The notes beneath the pieces were generated by a model that was given only the letters and a program-made list of their open reading frames with translations, was not told the origin of the DNA and did not search any database. From Pseudomonas entomophila (lineage in GTDB: Bacteria; Pseudomonadota; Gammaproteobacteria; Pseudomonadales; Pseudomonadaceae), in NCBI RefSeq assembly GCF_013523165.1, contig NZ_JAAMQI010000006.1:124001-188000 (forward strand): a DNA stretch of 64,000 nt, in the 5' to 3' direction. A program made the position numbers and the translations under genes. This document shows, in pieces, positions 36,950 to 47,247 of the stretch; the first letter of the stretch is position 1, and every line of letters begins with the position of its first letter.

Positions 36950-37861
36950 CTACGGTGACCCCTCGAGATGCACGCCCGCTGCCGTCTCTTCCTCGAGCAG
37001 CGTTCTGAGCAGTTCGACCGCCGCCTGCTGACGTTGCGCATCGCGAAACACCAGGCCGACCTGAAGCGGCACCCGTGGCTCGCTCAAGGGCTTCCACAAC
37101 AGGGCCTGATCGTCTTCGGCCGCCTCCTTGGCACGTCCCGGCAGGATGGTCACCAGTGAGGTGTATGCCAGGCTGTCCAGGATGCCGCTCATGTTGTTCA
37201 TCTCCGCTTGCACGTGCGGGCGCCGGCCCAGATTGGCCAGTTCGGTCTTCCAGATCTGGCGGATCTGGAATTCTTCCCCCAGCATCAGCATCGGCAACTC
37301 TGCCGCCTGACTGAGCGAGACCTTCTTGAAGTCCTTCAGCGGGTGATCGTGCGGAATCACCAGTTGCAATTCGTCCTCGTACAGCGGCAACCCATGCAGC
37401 CCCGGCTGGCGTGGCGCCAGGTAGCTGATGCCGATGTCCAGGCTGCCGTTGAGCAGACGCCGCTCGATGTCCAGGCCCGACAGTTCGTAAAGCTGCACGA
37501 TCAGGTGCGGCTGGGCCTTGCGCACGCGCTCCAGCAGGCGTGGGACCAGGCTGGGCCGCACGGTCTGCAGGACGCCGATGGCCAGCGTGCGCAGTGCCTG
37601 GCCCTTGAAGCCACGCATGGCATCGCGAGCCTGGCGCAGGCCGTCGAGCAGCGGCAAGGCGTGGTTGTACAACGTGTGCGCGGCCAGCGTGGGCAACAGC
37701 CGCCTGTTGCTGCGCTCGAACAGGCTGACTTCGAGCGCCTGTTCGAGCTGACGGATCTGTTGCGACAGGGCTGGCTGGGACAGCGACAGGCGCTCGGCGG
37801 CGCGGCCGACGTGGCCTTCTTCATAGACCGCGACGAAATATCGCAGTTGGCGGAAATCCAT
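36950..37861 (-). CDS. LysR-family transcriptional regulator
   Basis: 303 residues: N-terminal winged HTH (MDFRQLRYFVAVYEEGHVGRAAERLSLSQPALSQQIRQLE, 1-60) and a periplasmic-binding-protein-like effector domain (about 90-295). It matches the CynR/AlsR-like subgroup in general pattern; the inducer is unknown. It is divergent from the aminotransferase (221-bp gap), its likely target. Confidence 0.93.
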   Translation of the reverse strand: MDFRQLRYFVAVYEEGHVGRAAERLSLSQPALSQQIRQLEQALEVSLFERSNRRLLPTLAAHTLYNHALPLLDGLRQARDAMRGFKGQALRTLAIGVLQTVRPSLVPRLLERVRKAQPHLIVQLYELSGLDIERRLLNGSLDIGISYLAPRQPGLHGLPLYEDELQLVIPHDHPLKDFKKVSLSQAAELPMLMLGEEFQIRQIWKTELANLGRRPHVQAEMNNMSGILDSLAYTSLVTILPGRAKEAAEDDQALLWKPLSEPRVPLQVGLVFRDAQRQQAAVELLRTLLEEETAAGVHLEGSP

Positions 37862-38082
37862 AAGCGCTACTTATCGGAAAAGCTCGAAAAACCAAATGGC
37901 CCGTGGCCGTTGAGCGGCCTAGTCTACGCCGCGTCATGGCGCTTGGCAGGTCTTTTGCGGGCTCGCACGCCATGGGTGCGAATGACGTTTGGATAGGCCA
38001 GGCAAAACACCCACTTCAGCGGTGTACCGTTCGGCGCATGACCGAGCCCTGGCAGCCTTGACCGTGATCGGCTGGAGCCTCG

Positions 38083-39342
38083 ATGAACCTGTTCAACTTG
38101 CGCCGTACGGCATCTGCCGCCGACGTGCCGCTGTCTGTGCCTTGTTTCGAACCCTTGATGCCCCAGGCCTCGCGCCGTTTTCTCATGCCCACCGCCCATC
38201 AGGCCGAGCAGGTGTTCGTGCGCGGGCAGGGGTCGTGGCTGTGGGATGACCAGGGGCATGCCTACCTGGACTTTCACCAGGGCGGTGCGGTGAACAGCCT
38301 GGGGCACAGCCCGGACGTGCTGACCAAGGCCCTGGCCGAGCAGGCGCACGCCCTGATCAATCCCGGCACCGGGTTCCAGGGGCCAGGCCTGCTCACGCTG
38401 GCGCGGCGTCTGTGCCAGAGCACCGGCAGCGATCAGGCCTACCTGCTCAACAGTGGCAGCGAGGCCTGCGAGGCGGCCGTCAGGCTGGCGCGTTCGTGGG
38501 GCCGGCGCCATCGGCACGGTGCCGACCATGTCATCGTCGCCCACCGGGGGTGCCATGGGCGAAGCCTGGGCGCGCTGTCGATCTCCCGCGACGGGGCCAG
38601 CGCACCAGGATTCAGCCATGTTCCCTTCAATGACCTGGCCGCTCTGCACGCAGCCGTGGACTCGAACACCGTCGCCCTCCTGCTCGAGCCGATCCAGGGC
38701 GAAGCGGGCGTGATCCCGGCTTCACGCGAGTACCTCAAGGGCGCCGAGACCCTGTGCCGCGAGCTGGGCATCCTGTTGATCCTCGACGAGGTGCAGACTG
38801 GCATGGGCCGCTGCGGCACCTTGCTGGCCGAGCAGCGTCATGGCGTGCGCGCCGACCTGGTGGCCATGGGCAAGGGGCTGGGTGGTGGCGTGCCCCTGGC
38901 CGCGCTGCTGGCGCGGGGCACGGCCTGCTGTGCGACGCCTGGCGAGCTGGGTGGCAGTCACCATGGCAACGTGTTGATGAGCGCTGCGGGCCTGGCGGTA
39001 CTCGAGACGGTACTGGCGCCGGGCTTTCTCGAACACGTCGAGGACGCCGGGCGTCACCTGCGCGATGGCCTGAGCCGGCTCGCGGCGCGCTTCGGCCAGG
39101 GCGAGGTGCGCGGCCAGGGCCTGCTCTGGGGCCTGCAGCTGCGCGGCACCTGCGCACGCGCCCTGGTCGACGCCGCCAGGCTGGAAGGTCTGCTGCTCAT
39201 GGCCCCTCGCGCCGATGTGCTGCGCCTCACGCCAGCGCTGACCGTCAGCAAGGGCAACATCGATGAAATGCTCAAACGCCTGGCGCGGGCGTTCACCATG
39301 ACCCGTGCCCATTCATCCGACGCGCGTCGGGCTTCTGCCTGA
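38083..39342 (+). CDS. Class III aminotransferase (acetylornithine/4-aminobutyrate-like)
   Basis: 419 residues, PLP enzyme. LILDEVQTGMGRCG holds the PLP-binding Asp and VAMGKGLGGG the Schiff-base lysine K264. It is annotated in relatives as acetylornithine aminotransferase 2, but arginine synthesis is normally served by argD elsewhere, so the true substrate is open. Divergent from the LysR regulator; ends at a terminator. Confidence 0.88.
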   Translation: MNLFNLRRTASAADVPLSVPCFEPLMPQASRRFLMPTAHQAEQVFVRGQGSWLWDDQGHAYLDFHQGGAVNSLGHSPDVLTKALAEQAHALINPGTGFQGPGLLTLARRLCQSTGSDQAYLLNSGSEACEAAVRLARSWGRRHRHGADHVIVAHRGCHGRSLGALSISRDGASAPGFSHVPFNDLAALHAAVDSNTVALLLEPIQGEAGVIPASREYLKGAETLCRELGILLILDEVQTGMGRCGTLLAEQRHGVRADLVAMGKGLGGGVPLAALLARGTACCATPGELGGSHHGNVLMSAAGLAVLETVLAPGFLEHVEDAGRHLRDGLSRLAARFGQGEVRGQGLLWGLQLRGTCARALVDAARLEGLLLMAPRADVLRLTPALTVSKGNIDEMLKRLARAFTMTRAHSSDARRASA

Positions 39343-39377
39343 CGAACGTCCACCGAACCGTCTGCGTGCTTGCGCAT

Positions 39378-39414
39378 CGCCCCTGGCCCTTCCTTTGGCC
39401 CGGGGCGTTTTTTT
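39378..39414 (+). terminator. Rho-independent terminator
   Basis: CGCCCCTGGCC paired with GGCCCGGGGCG (one mismatch) then T7. Ends the aminotransferase transcript 36 bp after its stop. Confidence 0.85.
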
Positions 39415-39488
39415 GTGCGCAAGAGGTTGGCTTGAACCTCTGTTTGAAAGCGACAGTCTGTTGAGTTAACCAATCGAGGAGCTACGAC

Positions 39489-39647
39489 ATGGACCTGATC
39501 CGCATTCTGATCGCCATCATTCTTCCACCCGTAGGCGTCTTCCTGCAGGTCGGTTTCGGCGGCGCGTTCTGGCTGAACATCCTGCTGACGCTGCTGGGTT
39601 ACATCCCCGGCATCATCCACGCGGTGTACATCATCGCCAAGCGCTGA
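39489..39647 (+). CDS. YqaE/Pmp3-family small membrane protein
   Basis: 52 residues, MDLIRILIAIILPPVGVFLQ onward, with two hydrophobic helices and the family signature ILPPxGVFL...LNILLTLLGYIPGIIHAxYI. Eukaryotic Pmp3 and bacterial YqaE are tiny inner-membrane proteins linked to salt and membrane-potential stress. A good AGGAG site lies 8 bp before the ATG, and hairpins stand on both sides, so it is a single-gene transcript. Too short to be caught by usual ORF cutoffs. Confidence 0.92.
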   Translation: MDLIRILIAIILPPVGVFLQVGFGGAFWLNILLTLLGYIPGIIHAVYIIAKR

Positions 39648-39654
39648 CCGCACA

Positions 39655-39680
39655 GCCCGAGCCGGCGACCCGGCTCGGGC
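39655..39680 (+). terminator. Terminator-like hairpin
   Basis: GCCCGAGCCGG / CCGGCTCGGGC with a 4-nt loop, 7 bp after the small membrane protein stop; only a short T-run follows (CTGGTTT). It may serve both convergent genes. Confidence 0.7.
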
Positions 39681-39686
39681 CTGGTT

Positions 39687-41495
39687 TCAGCGGCCCAGGA
39701 CCGTGCAATAGAACGCCCACTCCTGCTCCAACGCATGTGCCAGGTTGTCCGCCTGACGAAAGCCGTGACGCTCCCCGGCATAGAAATGCCCTTCGGCCTG
39801 CACGCCATTGGCCTTCAGCGCCGCCAGCATGCTTCGCGTCTGCTCGGGCACCACCACCGCATCCTGCTCTCCCTGGAAGAAAATGACCGGCACCGTGATG
39901 CGTGCGGCATGCCGTAGCGGCGTGCGTTGCGCGTAGCGCTCGGCATCCTGATCCGGGTCGCCGATCAGCCAGTCCAGGTAATCCGCTTCGAACTTGTGGG
40001 TGGCGCGGGCGAGCGCCACCGGATCGCTGACGCCATACAGGCTGGCGCCGGCCCGGAACACGTCGTGAAACGCCAGGGCGCAGAGCGTGGTGTAGCCACC
40101 GGCACTGCCACCGCGGATGAACGCCTGGGCCGGATCGATCAGCCCCTGGCTGGCCAGGTGCGTCACCACGGCGCAGGCGTCCTCCACGTCGGCCTCACCC
40201 CAGCGCAGGTGCAGCGCCTGGCGATAGGCGCGGCCGTAACCCGTGCTCCCTCGGTAGTTCAGGTCGGCGACCGCGAAGCCGCGCTGCGTCCAGTACTGGA
40301 TGCGCGGGTCGAAGACCGGATAGCACGCCGAGGTCGGTCCGCCGTGGATGAACACCACCAGGGGCGAAGGGCTTGGTACGCCATGGGCGGGGTAGAAGAA
40401 CCCGTGAGCCTGGGCATCGCCGCTGGCGTAGCGCAGCGGCCGTGGGCGGGCGATGTCTGCATCGGGCAACGGCGCGATGCCGCCGCTCAGGACCTCGATG
40501 TCACCCGTGCCGCGATCGAGGGCGATGACGCCAGCGGGGCGTGTCGGCGAGGCGGCGATGGCGTACAGGTGCGTGTCGCTCAGCGCCAGGCTGCGAAAGC
40601 GACTGTAGTCGGTCGCCAGGCGTTGACAGGCCGGGTCGATGCCACATTGGCCGAGCACGCCGAAGCCGTCCTCGAACCAGCTGGCCACGTAGGTATCGGG
40701 GCCCAGGGGCAACCAGGTGCTGGCGCCCAGTTGCCAGGGCGCGGCGGCGTGGTCGGCCGCGGTGGCCGGCAGGGCTTGCCACTGGCCGTCGCGTTCACCC
40801 CAGGGCTGCCAGTAGCCCGCAAGATCGGACAAGGCGTACAGCCGGCCTTGAGCGTCGAAGCGCGGTTGCTGCAATGAGGTGGCCGTGCCGTCGGCCCCGG
40901 CGATGCACACGGGCGGGCCCCAGGCACCGTCCTGTACCTGGCGTCGGGTCATCAGTCGCGTGGCGGTCCAGGGCTGGGCAGGGCGGTCCCATTCGATCCA
41001 GGCCAGGCGCTGGCCGTCGTCGCTCAGGGTGGGCGCCGCATAGAAGTCCGCCCCTTCGGCCAGCACCTGGCGCCCTTGGGCGTCGAAGGCGACCAGACGG
41101 TGCTCGACGGATGCGCCCTGGGTTTCCTCGACCGCCAGCACCTGGCGGCCATGCGCCTGCAGGTCGCCGTAGCGGCGATCGTCGGACGCGGTCAGCGCCT
41201 GGGGCGTGCCACCGTCCACGGGCTGTGCGTAGACCTGCTGATCGGCCTCGTTGACGAAGTACAGGTGCGTCTCGCCCACGCTGAAACTGCCTCCGCCGTA
41301 CTCGTAGACGCGACTGCGCACGCTGAACCCGTCGGGCGTCAGGCGCACTGCCTGGCCGTCGCGCCAGTGCCAGAGCCGGCAGGCGCCGTCGGCAGGGCGA
41401 AATTCGTTCCAGAACACGCCGGCCGGACCCACCTTGAGGTCGGCGAAGTCGGTCCCGGCCGCCACTGCCTGGGCAGCGCTGAAGCGTTCAGCCAC
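39687..41495 (-). CDS. S9-family (prolyl oligopeptidase-like) peptidase in the pqq cluster
   Basis: 602 residues: an N-terminal beta-propeller-like region and a C-terminal alpha/beta hydrolase with nucleophile motif [10 protein letters not shown], the Asp near [10 protein letters not shown] and the His in GERHGFRQ. I chose GTG 41495, whose reading overlaps the pqqE stop by 8 bp; an ATG at 41558 would overlap pqqE by 71 bp and add residues that look non-homologous. It lies last in pqqABCDE, as in P. putida. It may process PqqA peptide or be only co-expressed. Confidence 0.88.
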   Translation of the reverse strand: MAERFSAAQAVAAGTDFADLKVGPAGVFWNEFRPADGACRLWHWRDGQAVRLTPDGFSVRSRVYEYGGGSFSVGETHLYFVNEADQQVYAQPVDGGTPQALTASDDRRYGDLQAHGRQVLAVEETQGASVEHRLVAFDAQGRQVLAEGADFYAAPTLSDDGQRLAWIEWDRPAQPWTATRLMTRRQVQDGAWGPPVCIAGADGTATSLQQPRFDAQGRLYALSDLAGYWQPWGERDGQWQALPATAADHAAAPWQLGASTWLPLGPDTYVASWFEDGFGVLGQCGIDPACQRLATDYSRFRSLALSDTHLYAIAASPTRPAGVIALDRGTGDIEVLSGGIAPLPDADIARPRPLRYASGDAQAHGFFYPAHGVPSPSPLVVFIHGGPTSACYPVFDPRIQYWTQRGFAVADLNYRGSTGYGRAYRQALHLRWGEADVEDACAVVTHLASQGLIDPAQAFIRGGSAGGYTTLCALAFHDVFRAGASLYGVSDPVALARATHKFEADYLDWLIGDPDQDAERYAQRTPLRHAARITVPVIFFQGEQDAVVVPEQTRSMLAALKANGVQAEGHFYAGERHGFRQADNLAHALEQEWAFYCTVLGR

Positions 41496-42648
41496 GGGCG
41501 ATGACCCGTGAGTTGCGGTCGTTGCGGAAGGTGAGTTGTTCGATGGCCAGTTGGGCATGCTCTGCCTCCTCTCGCGCCTTGAGAATGATGCCGTGGTCGG
41601 CCGACTTGGCGCACACCGGGTCGGCGTTGCTGGCGTCGCCGGTGAGCATGAAGGCCTGGCAGCGGCAACCGCCGAAGTCTTTTTCCTTCTCGTCGCAGGA
41701 GCGGCACGGCTCGGGCATCCACTCATAGCCACGGAAGCGGTTGAAGCCGAAGGACTCGTACCAGATGTGCCGCAGGTCGTGGTCGCGCACGTTGGGGAAC
41801 TGCACCGGCAACTGACGGGCGCCGTGGCAGGGCAGGGCCGTGCCATCGGGCGTGATCGTGAGGAACAGGCTGCCCCAGCCGTTCATGCAGGCCTTGGGGC
41901 GTTCCTCGTAGTAGTCCGGGGTGACGAAGATCAGCTTGCAGGGGCTGCCTGCGGCCTTGAGCCGCTCACGGTACTCGTTGGTGATGCGCTCGGCACGTTC
42001 CAGCTGCTCGCGGGTCGGCAGCAGCCCGAGACGGTTGAGGTGTGCCCAGCCGTAGAACTGACAGGTGGCCAGCTCGACGAAGTCCGCCTCCAGGGCGATG
42101 CACAGCTCGATGATCCGGTCGATCCGGTCGATGTTGTGCCGGTGGGTGACGAAATTGAGCACCATCGGGTAGCCGTGGGCCTTCACCGCACGGGCCATTT
42201 CCAGCTTCTGGGCGAACGCCTTGCGCGAGCCGGCCAGCAGGTTGTTGACCGTCTCGTCGCTGGCCTGGAAGCTGATCTGGATATGGTCGAGCCCGGCGTC
42301 GCGGAAGCTGGCGATCTTGCGCTCGGTCAGGCCGATCCCCGAGGTGATCAGGTTGGTGTAGTAGCCCAGCCGGCGGGCCTCGCCGATCAGCTCGGCCAGG
42401 TCCTGGCGCACCAGCGGCTCGCCACCGGAGAAGCCCAGCTGCGCTGCGCCCAGCGCGCGGGCTTCGGCCATGACCCGGAACCATTGCTCGGTGCTCAGCT
42501 CCTGGCCTTGCTGGGCGAAGTCCAGCGGGTTGGAGCAGTACGGGCATTGCAGCGGGCAACGGTAGGTCAGCTCGGCCAGCAGCCACAGCGGCAGGCCCAC
42601 CGGCGGTGCGGCCGGCAGTTCAGGCGTAGACGATCCAGTGTTCGGCAT
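41488..42648 (-). CDS. pqqE: PqqA peptide cyclase (radical SAM)
   Basis: Forms the C-C bond between the Glu and Tyr side chains of PqqA, using PqqD as peptide chaperone. 386 residues. Radical SAM cluster motif C31-x3-C35-x2-C38 (CPLQCPYC), and a SPASM domain near the C-terminus with [16 protein letters not shown]. Starts inside pqqD (29-bp overlap). Confidence 0.97.
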   Translation of the reverse strand: MPNTGSSTPELPAAPPVGLPLWLLAELTYRCPLQCPYCSNPLDFAQQGQELSTEQWFRVMAEARALGAAQLGFSGGEPLVRQDLAELIGEARRLGYYTNLITSGIGLTERKIASFRDAGLDHIQISFQASDETVNNLLAGSRKAFAQKLEMARAVKAHGYPMVLNFVTHRHNIDRIDRIIELCIALEADFVELATCQFYGWAHLNRLGLLPTREQLERAERITNEYRERLKAAGSPCKLIFVTPDYYEERPKACMNGWGSLFLTITPDGTALPCHGARQLPVQFPNVRDHDLRHIWYESFGFNRFRGYEWMPEPCRSCDEKEKDFGGCRCQAFMLTGDASNADPVCAKSADHGIILKAREEAEHAQLAIEQLTFRNDRNSRVIARG

Positions 42649-42895
42649 GGGCCACCTCCATGAACTGTTCGATGTCGTCGGCGAGTTCGGGCACGTCGGC
42701 GAACTGCTCGGCCAGCGTCGCGATGATCGAATCCACCGAGCGCTGGCCGTCGATCAGCCCACCGATCAACGCGGCGCTTTCATTGAGCTTGATCATGCCT
42801 TCAGGGTAGAGCAGCACATGGCCTTGCTGCGCCGGCTCGTACTGGAACCGGTAGCCGGGACGCCAGCGTGGCACCCGTTGACGGTCGAAACTCAT
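42620..42895 (-). CDS. pqqD: PqqA-binding peptide chaperone
   Basis: 91-residue protein that binds PqqA and presents it to PqqE (RRE-type fold). [20 protein letters not shown] and [17 protein letters not shown] are family features. It overlaps pqqC by 4 bp and pqqE by 29 bp. Confidence 0.96.
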   Translation of the reverse strand: MSFDRQRVPRWRPGYRFQYEPAQQGHVLLYPEGMIKLNESAALIGGLIDGQRSVDSIIATLAEQFADVPELADDIEQFMEVAHAEHWIVYA

Positions 42896-43647
42896 AAGGT
42901 GATCCCCTTGTGCCAGACCCGTTCGCGGGTGACGCTGTGGTAGGGCGGACGGTCCAGCTCGTAGGCCATGCTCATGGCATCGAGCATGCTCCAGAGGATG
43001 TCCAGCTTGAATTGCAGGATCTCCAGCATGCGCATCTGGCTCTCACGCGTGGTGTAGTGCTGCAAGGTGATCGACAGGCCATGCTCGACATCGCGGCGGG
43101 CCTGGCCCAGGCGCGTGCGGAAGTAGGCGTAGCCGGCCGGGTCGATCCACGGGTAATGCTGCGGCCAGCTGTCCAGGCGCGACTGGTGGATCTGCGGGGC
43201 GAACAGCTCGGTCAGCGAACTGCTGGCCGCCTCCTGCCAGCTCGCGCGGCGGGCGAAATTGACGTAGGCGTCCACGGCGAAGCGCACGCCGGGCAGCACC
43301 AGTTCCTGAGAGCGCAGCTGGTCCGGGTCCAGGCCCACGGCCTGGCCGAGGCGCAGCCAGGCTTCGATACCGCCGTCTTCGCCGGGCGCGCCGTCATGGT
43401 CGAGCAGGCGCTGGATCCACTCGCGACGGACCTCGCGGTCCGGGCAGTTGGCCAGGATCGCGGCGTCCTTGAGCGGGATATTCACCTGGTAATAGAACCG
43501 GTTGGCCACCCAGCCCTGGATCTGCTCGCGGCTGGCGCGGCCTTCGTACATCGCCACGTGGTAGGGGTGATGGATGTGGTAGAAGTCGCCCTTGGCGCGC
43601 AAGGCCTGCTCGAACTCGGCAGGGGACATCGGTTCGGCGTCGCTCAT
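42892..43647 (-). CDS. pqqC: Pyrroloquinoline-quinone synthase
   Basis: Cofactor-less oxidase of heme-oxygenase-like fold that performs the last eight-electron ring closure to PQQ. 251 residues, with the family motifs [15 protein letters not shown] and [10 protein letters not shown]. It lies 8 bp after pqqB. Confidence 0.97.
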   Translation of the reverse strand: MSDAEPMSPAEFEQALRAKGDFYHIHHPYHVAMYEGRASREQIQGWVANRFYYQVNIPLKDAAILANCPDREVRREWIQRLLDHDGAPGEDGGIEAWLRLGQAVGLDPDQLRSQELVLPGVRFAVDAYVNFARRASWQEAASSSLTELFAPQIHQSRLDSWPQHYPWIDPAGYAYFRTRLGQARRDVEHGLSITLQHYTTRESQMRMLEILQFKLDILWSMLDAMSMAYELDRPPYHSVTRERVWHKGITL

Positions 43648-43655
43648 GGGGCCTC

Positions 43656-44567
43656 CTACAGCTCGATGCTCATGCCGTCGTAGGCGACTTCGACGCCCCG
43701 ACGCTGGACTTCGGCCCGCTCCGGCGACGCTTCGTCGAGGATCGGGTTGGTGTTGTTGATGTGGATCAGCACCTTGCGCTGGCGCTCGAAACCGTCGAGC
43801 ACCTCGAGCATGCCGCCCGGACCGTTCTGGGCCAGGTGACCCATCTCGCGGCCGGTGCGGGTGCCGACGCCACGGCGTTGCATCTCATCATCCTCCCACA
43901 GCGTGCCGTCGACCAGCAGGCAATCGGCGGCCTGCATCTTCTTCAGCAGCGCGTCATCGACCTGGCCCAGGCCCGGCGCGTAGAACAGCGTGCCGCCGGT
44001 GCGCAGGTCCTCGACCAGCAGGCCGAGGTTGTCACCAGGGTGCGGGTCGAAGCGGTGCGGCGAATAGGGCGGCGCGGCGCTGCGCAGCGGGAAGGGCGTG
44101 AAGCGCAGGTTCGGGCAAGCCGGGATGACGAAGCTGCCCTGCAGCTCGATGCGGTTCCACTGCAGCCCGCCATTCCAGTGGCTGAGCATGGTGAACAGCG
44201 GAAAGCCCGTGCTCAGGTCCTGGTGCACCATGTCGGTACACCAGACCTGGTGCGGGCAGCCTTCGCGCAGGCTGAGCAGGCCGGTGGTGTGGTCGATCTG
44301 GCTGTCGAGCAGCACGATGGCGTCGATGCCTGTGTCGCGCAGGGCCCGCCCAGGTTGCATCGGCGCGAAGCCCTGAAGCTGCGCACGGATGTCTGGCGAG
44401 GCATTGCAGAGGATCCAGTGCTCGCCGTCGTCGGACAGCGCGATCGACGACTGGGTGCGCGCGCTGGCGCGCAACGTGCCGTCGCGAAAGCCCTTGCAGT
44501 TGACGCAGTTGCAGTTCCACTGCGGGAAGCCGCCGCCTGCGGCGGAGCCTAGGATCTGGATGTACAT
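43656..44567 (-). CDS. pqqB: PqqB, metallo-beta-lactamase-fold PQQ synthesis protein
   Basis: 303 residues, probably a hydroxylase acting on the processed Glu-Tyr intermediate. The N-terminus has [18 protein letters not shown] with zinc-binding cysteines; the [11 protein letters not shown] segment is the divergent MBL metal motif. A transcription-attenuating hairpin separates it from pqqA. Confidence 0.96.
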   Translation of the reverse strand: MYIQILGSAAGGGFPQWNCNCVNCKGFRDGTLRASARTQSSIALSDDGEHWILCNASPDIRAQLQGFAPMQPGRALRDTGIDAIVLLDSQIDHTTGLLSLREGCPHQVWCTDMVHQDLSTGFPLFTMLSHWNGGLQWNRIELQGSFVIPACPNLRFTPFPLRSAAPPYSPHRFDPHPGDNLGLLVEDLRTGGTLFYAPGLGQVDDALLKKMQAADCLLVDGTLWEDDEMQRRGVGTRTGREMGHLAQNGPGGMLEVLDGFERQRKVLIHINNTNPILDEASPERAEVQRRGVEVAYDGMSIEL

Positions 44568-44581
44568 GGGGACTCCGTGAC

Positions 44582-44614
44582 CAAAAATGAAAACGCCCCG
44601 GCAAAGCCGAGGCG
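44582..44614 (-). terminator. Attenuator hairpin between pqqA and pqqB
   Basis: On the minus strand CGCCTCGGC-TTT-GCCGGGGCG (one mismatch) is followed by TTTTCATTTTT, 18 bp after the pqqA stop. Partial termination here would give excess pqqA message, as precursor peptide is needed in excess. Confidence 0.82.
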
Positions 44615-44631
44615 CCCTGACGCGTGAGGCT

Positions 44632-44703
44632 TCAACGGCTGGCGAAGTACATGGTCACTTCGAAGCCGATGCGCAGGTCGGTGTAAGCAGGTTTGGTCCA
44701 CAT
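44632..44703 (-). CDS. pqqA: PQQ precursor peptide PqqA
   Basis: 23 residues, [20 protein letters not shown] then ASR. E15 and Y19 in the E-x3-Y motif become the PQQ skeleton. The ATG is preceded by AAGGAG. It is well below normal ORF size limits and easily missed; followed by an attenuator and pqqB. Confidence 0.97.
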   Translation of the reverse strand: MWTKPAYTDLRIGFEVTMYFASR

Positions 44704-44870
44704 GGGAGAACTCCTTCCGGATGGGAATCAGGGGATGCCAGGTATTGGGCGTCGTTTCAGGGGCGAGGTTCCCTTGGGCGGGCACCTACGTATTACAAGA
44801 TGCTATGAAGGCATCGCCGTGCCATGCCGTGAGGCAGGTCGGCCCGGTTCGGGGGTGGAATGATAGCGTG

Positions 44871-47210
44871 CTAATGAACCGAGTGCGATCCCCAGGCCGA
44901 TTCATCCGAGGGGGCCGGACCATTGGCCAGGCATTGCCAGCCTGAATCGGCACGGCGCAGGCCGGACAGTATGCGGTCCAGGTCTGCCTGGGTCGCCTCG
45001 GCGAGCCGTCGGCGAAGGTCGTCCAGGTGCGTTGCGCGACTGGCCAGATGCGCCTGCCAGTACCAGGCCGCTGCTTCCTGATCGTCCAGGGTCGACGGCG
45101 CGAGCTGATCGAGCAGTGCCTGCCGCAGTGCCGGGGTCAGCGGTACGTCGGCGTCCAGCACCTCCCGCACATGGGCCAGCAGGCAGTGCGGGTCGGTGCC
45201 GGGCGACTGCACGCCGAACAGCAAGCCGTGTCGGCCTTCGACCGTGCGGAATCCGCTGAAGACCGCATAGCCCAATTGCAGCTCCACGCGCAGACGCTGG
45301 TAGAACGGGCCTTGCAACGCCTGGGCGAGCAGGCGGCCTTCCGCTTCACATGTTGCAGGCACGGGGCAGAACAGCAGCAAGGCATGCTCGCGGCTGGCCG
45401 TCGCGACGGTGTGCCAACGTGCGCTGGCGTGAGCAGGAAGCGGGGCGATTCGTGCGGCCTGCCCTGGCAGCGGCTGCAGGATCGCGCCCAGTGTCGCCAA
45501 AGCGTGCGGGCCGAACCCCAGGGCCATGCCATGCCAGTGGGTCTCTTGCCAGCACCTGTCGAGCACAGCCTGCCCAGGCCGTTCGTCGCCGCGCGGTTCG
45601 GGTACTGCGTCGCGGGCCAGGCACGCGGGCAAGTGCTTGAGCAGGGCCCGGATCGGCATCAGGGGCGGTTCAAGGTCGGGTGTATCGCATGCGTCGTCGG
45701 CCAGGGGCGCCTGAAGCGCGGCGAGGACGTCTGGCAGCGCATGGAGCAGGGCCGCCGGTCGACCCGTGCAGCGCAGTTGCCAGTCAGTGCCCAGATCGTC
45801 TGCGTGCAGGGTGATCGCAGCCCGACGGGCGCGTGCCTGCAGGGCGTTGAGGCGACGGGCGAGGTGGGCGAACGCGCGGGCCTGGAGCGGCTGGGCGAAT
45901 TGCCAGCGCAGGTAGACGACGGCCAGGCCGTACGGGGTGGACAGGGCGTCGCTGACGGCCATCTGTCGCGGTAACGGCTGGTGCGCCAGCGCCGGCAGGG
46001 CAGGGCCGAGCCAGGGATCGGGCGCGGGCAGATGCCAGGCGCCCTGTTCGGCGGTGGGTAATTGGTCGAGCAGCACGCCCAAGGCGTGTCGAGCCGGTGC
46101 ATCCAAGGGTCCAAAGGCGCGTCCCGTGCTGTTGCGGCGCGCCAGGTCGAGCGCGCTCGCGCGCTCACCCTGGGCCTGTTGTACGCGCCCGAATGCGTCG
46201 TACAGGGGTGTCAGGTCATGGGTGGCGAGAAAGCCCAGCCAGCCCTGCAGCAGTCGTTGCACCTGCACGGCATGCGCCGGGTCTTCGAGGTGCAGCTGCA
46301 AGCGCCATGACGCTTGGCCAGCATGGCTGTACAAGACCTCGGTACTCACCTCACGTACCCAGCCACGTCGCTCGAGCAGGCCTCGCCAGGTGCCTTCCCG
46401 GTCATCGTTCAGCCAGCTCAGCAGGGCCTCCAGCGCCGCCTCGTTACCCTCGGGCAGGGCTTCGTGGGCGAACAGCAGGTCCAGGTGCGTGCCGTCCTGA
46501 CGGGGAGCGAGAGGCGCACCGAGCAGCGGCGGCGGCGCCCGACGGGGCACCGGGGTGCCGGCGCGCAGCAGCCGGCCGAAGGTATCGCCCACGGCCAGCA
46601 GCGCCTCCAGCGGCTGTGGCCCGCACAGGCTCAAGGTGACGTGTGCACCTTGATAGAAGCGCTGGTGAAACCCGTGCAACGCCTGCTGGAACGCAGGGTC
46701 GTGGATCGGCAACGTGTAGCGGTTGCCGGCATGGAACCCGCTCAGCGGATGCCGTGGCGAGAACCGTTGCAGACGCGCGAAAGCCTGCTGCGCCTGCGCA
46801 TCCCGCGACCAGGCGATGAATTCGGCGTGGATCACCTCGCGCTCGCGGCGCTGCCTGTCCAGGCTCAGGTCCGGCTCGGCGAGCATCTGGCACAAGCGCT
46901 CCAGGCTGCCCGCCAAGGCCGAGGGCGGCACCTCGAAGAAGAAGTCGGTGGTGCGCTCGCGGGTGCTGGCGTTGACCTGCCCCCCCTGCCGCTGCACGTG
47001 CCGCATCAACCCATCTTCGAGCGGAAACCGTGCGGTGCCGAGGAACAGCAAGTGCTCGAGAAAGTGTGCCAACCCTGGCCAGGCCGCTGGCGCGTCGTGG
47101 CTGCCGGCCTGGACGCGCACGGCCGCTGCGCTGCGTTTCAGGTGCGGCGCATGGCGCACGGTCAGGTGCAGGCCGTTGTCCAGCACCAGGTGGCGAGTGA
47201 GATCAGGCAT
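44871..47210 (-). CDS. pqqF: PqqF, M16-family zinc protease
   Basis: 779-residue pitrilysin/insulinase-type protease expected to release the cross-linked Glu-Tyr from PqqA. The inverted zinc motif H49-F-L-E52-H53 is intact, with a second glutamate expected near EREVIHAEF. It lies upstream of pqqA in the same direction; the 167-bp gap between them is likely to carry the pqqA promoter. Confidence 0.95.
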   Translation of the reverse strand: MPDLTRHLVLDNGLHLTVRHAPHLKRSAAAVRVQAGSHDAPAAWPGLAHFLEHLLFLGTARFPLEDGLMRHVQRQGGQVNASTRERTTDFFFEVPPSALAGSLERLCQMLAEPDLSLDRQRREREVIHAEFIAWSRDAQAQQAFARLQRFSPRHPLSGFHAGNRYTLPIHDPAFQQALHGFHQRFYQGAHVTLSLCGPQPLEALLAVGDTFGRLLRAGTPVPRRAPPPLLGAPLAPRQDGTHLDLLFAHEALPEGNEAALEALLSWLNDDREGTWRGLLERRGWVREVSTEVLYSHAGQASWRLQLHLEDPAHAVQVQRLLQGWLGFLATHDLTPLYDAFGRVQQAQGERASALDLARRNSTGRAFGPLDAPARHALGVLLDQLPTAEQGAWHLPAPDPWLGPALPALAHQPLPRQMAVSDALSTPYGLAVVYLRWQFAQPLQARAFAHLARRLNALQARARRAAITLHADDLGTDWQLRCTGRPAALLHALPDVLAALQAPLADDACDTPDLEPPLMPIRALLKHLPACLARDAVPEPRGDERPGQAVLDRCWQETHWHGMALGFGPHALATLGAILQPLPGQAARIAPLPAHASARWHTVATASREHALLLFCPVPATCEAEGRLLAQALQGPFYQRLRVELQLGYAVFSGFRTVEGRHGLLFGVQSPGTDPHCLLAHVREVLDADVPLTPALRQALLDQLAPSTLDDQEAAAWYWQAHLASRATHLDDLRRRLAEATQADLDRILSGLRRADSGWQCLANGPAPSDESAWGSHSVH

Positions 47211-47247
47211 GGTGGCTCCCGTGAAACGAGCCCCATGCTAGCGGATA

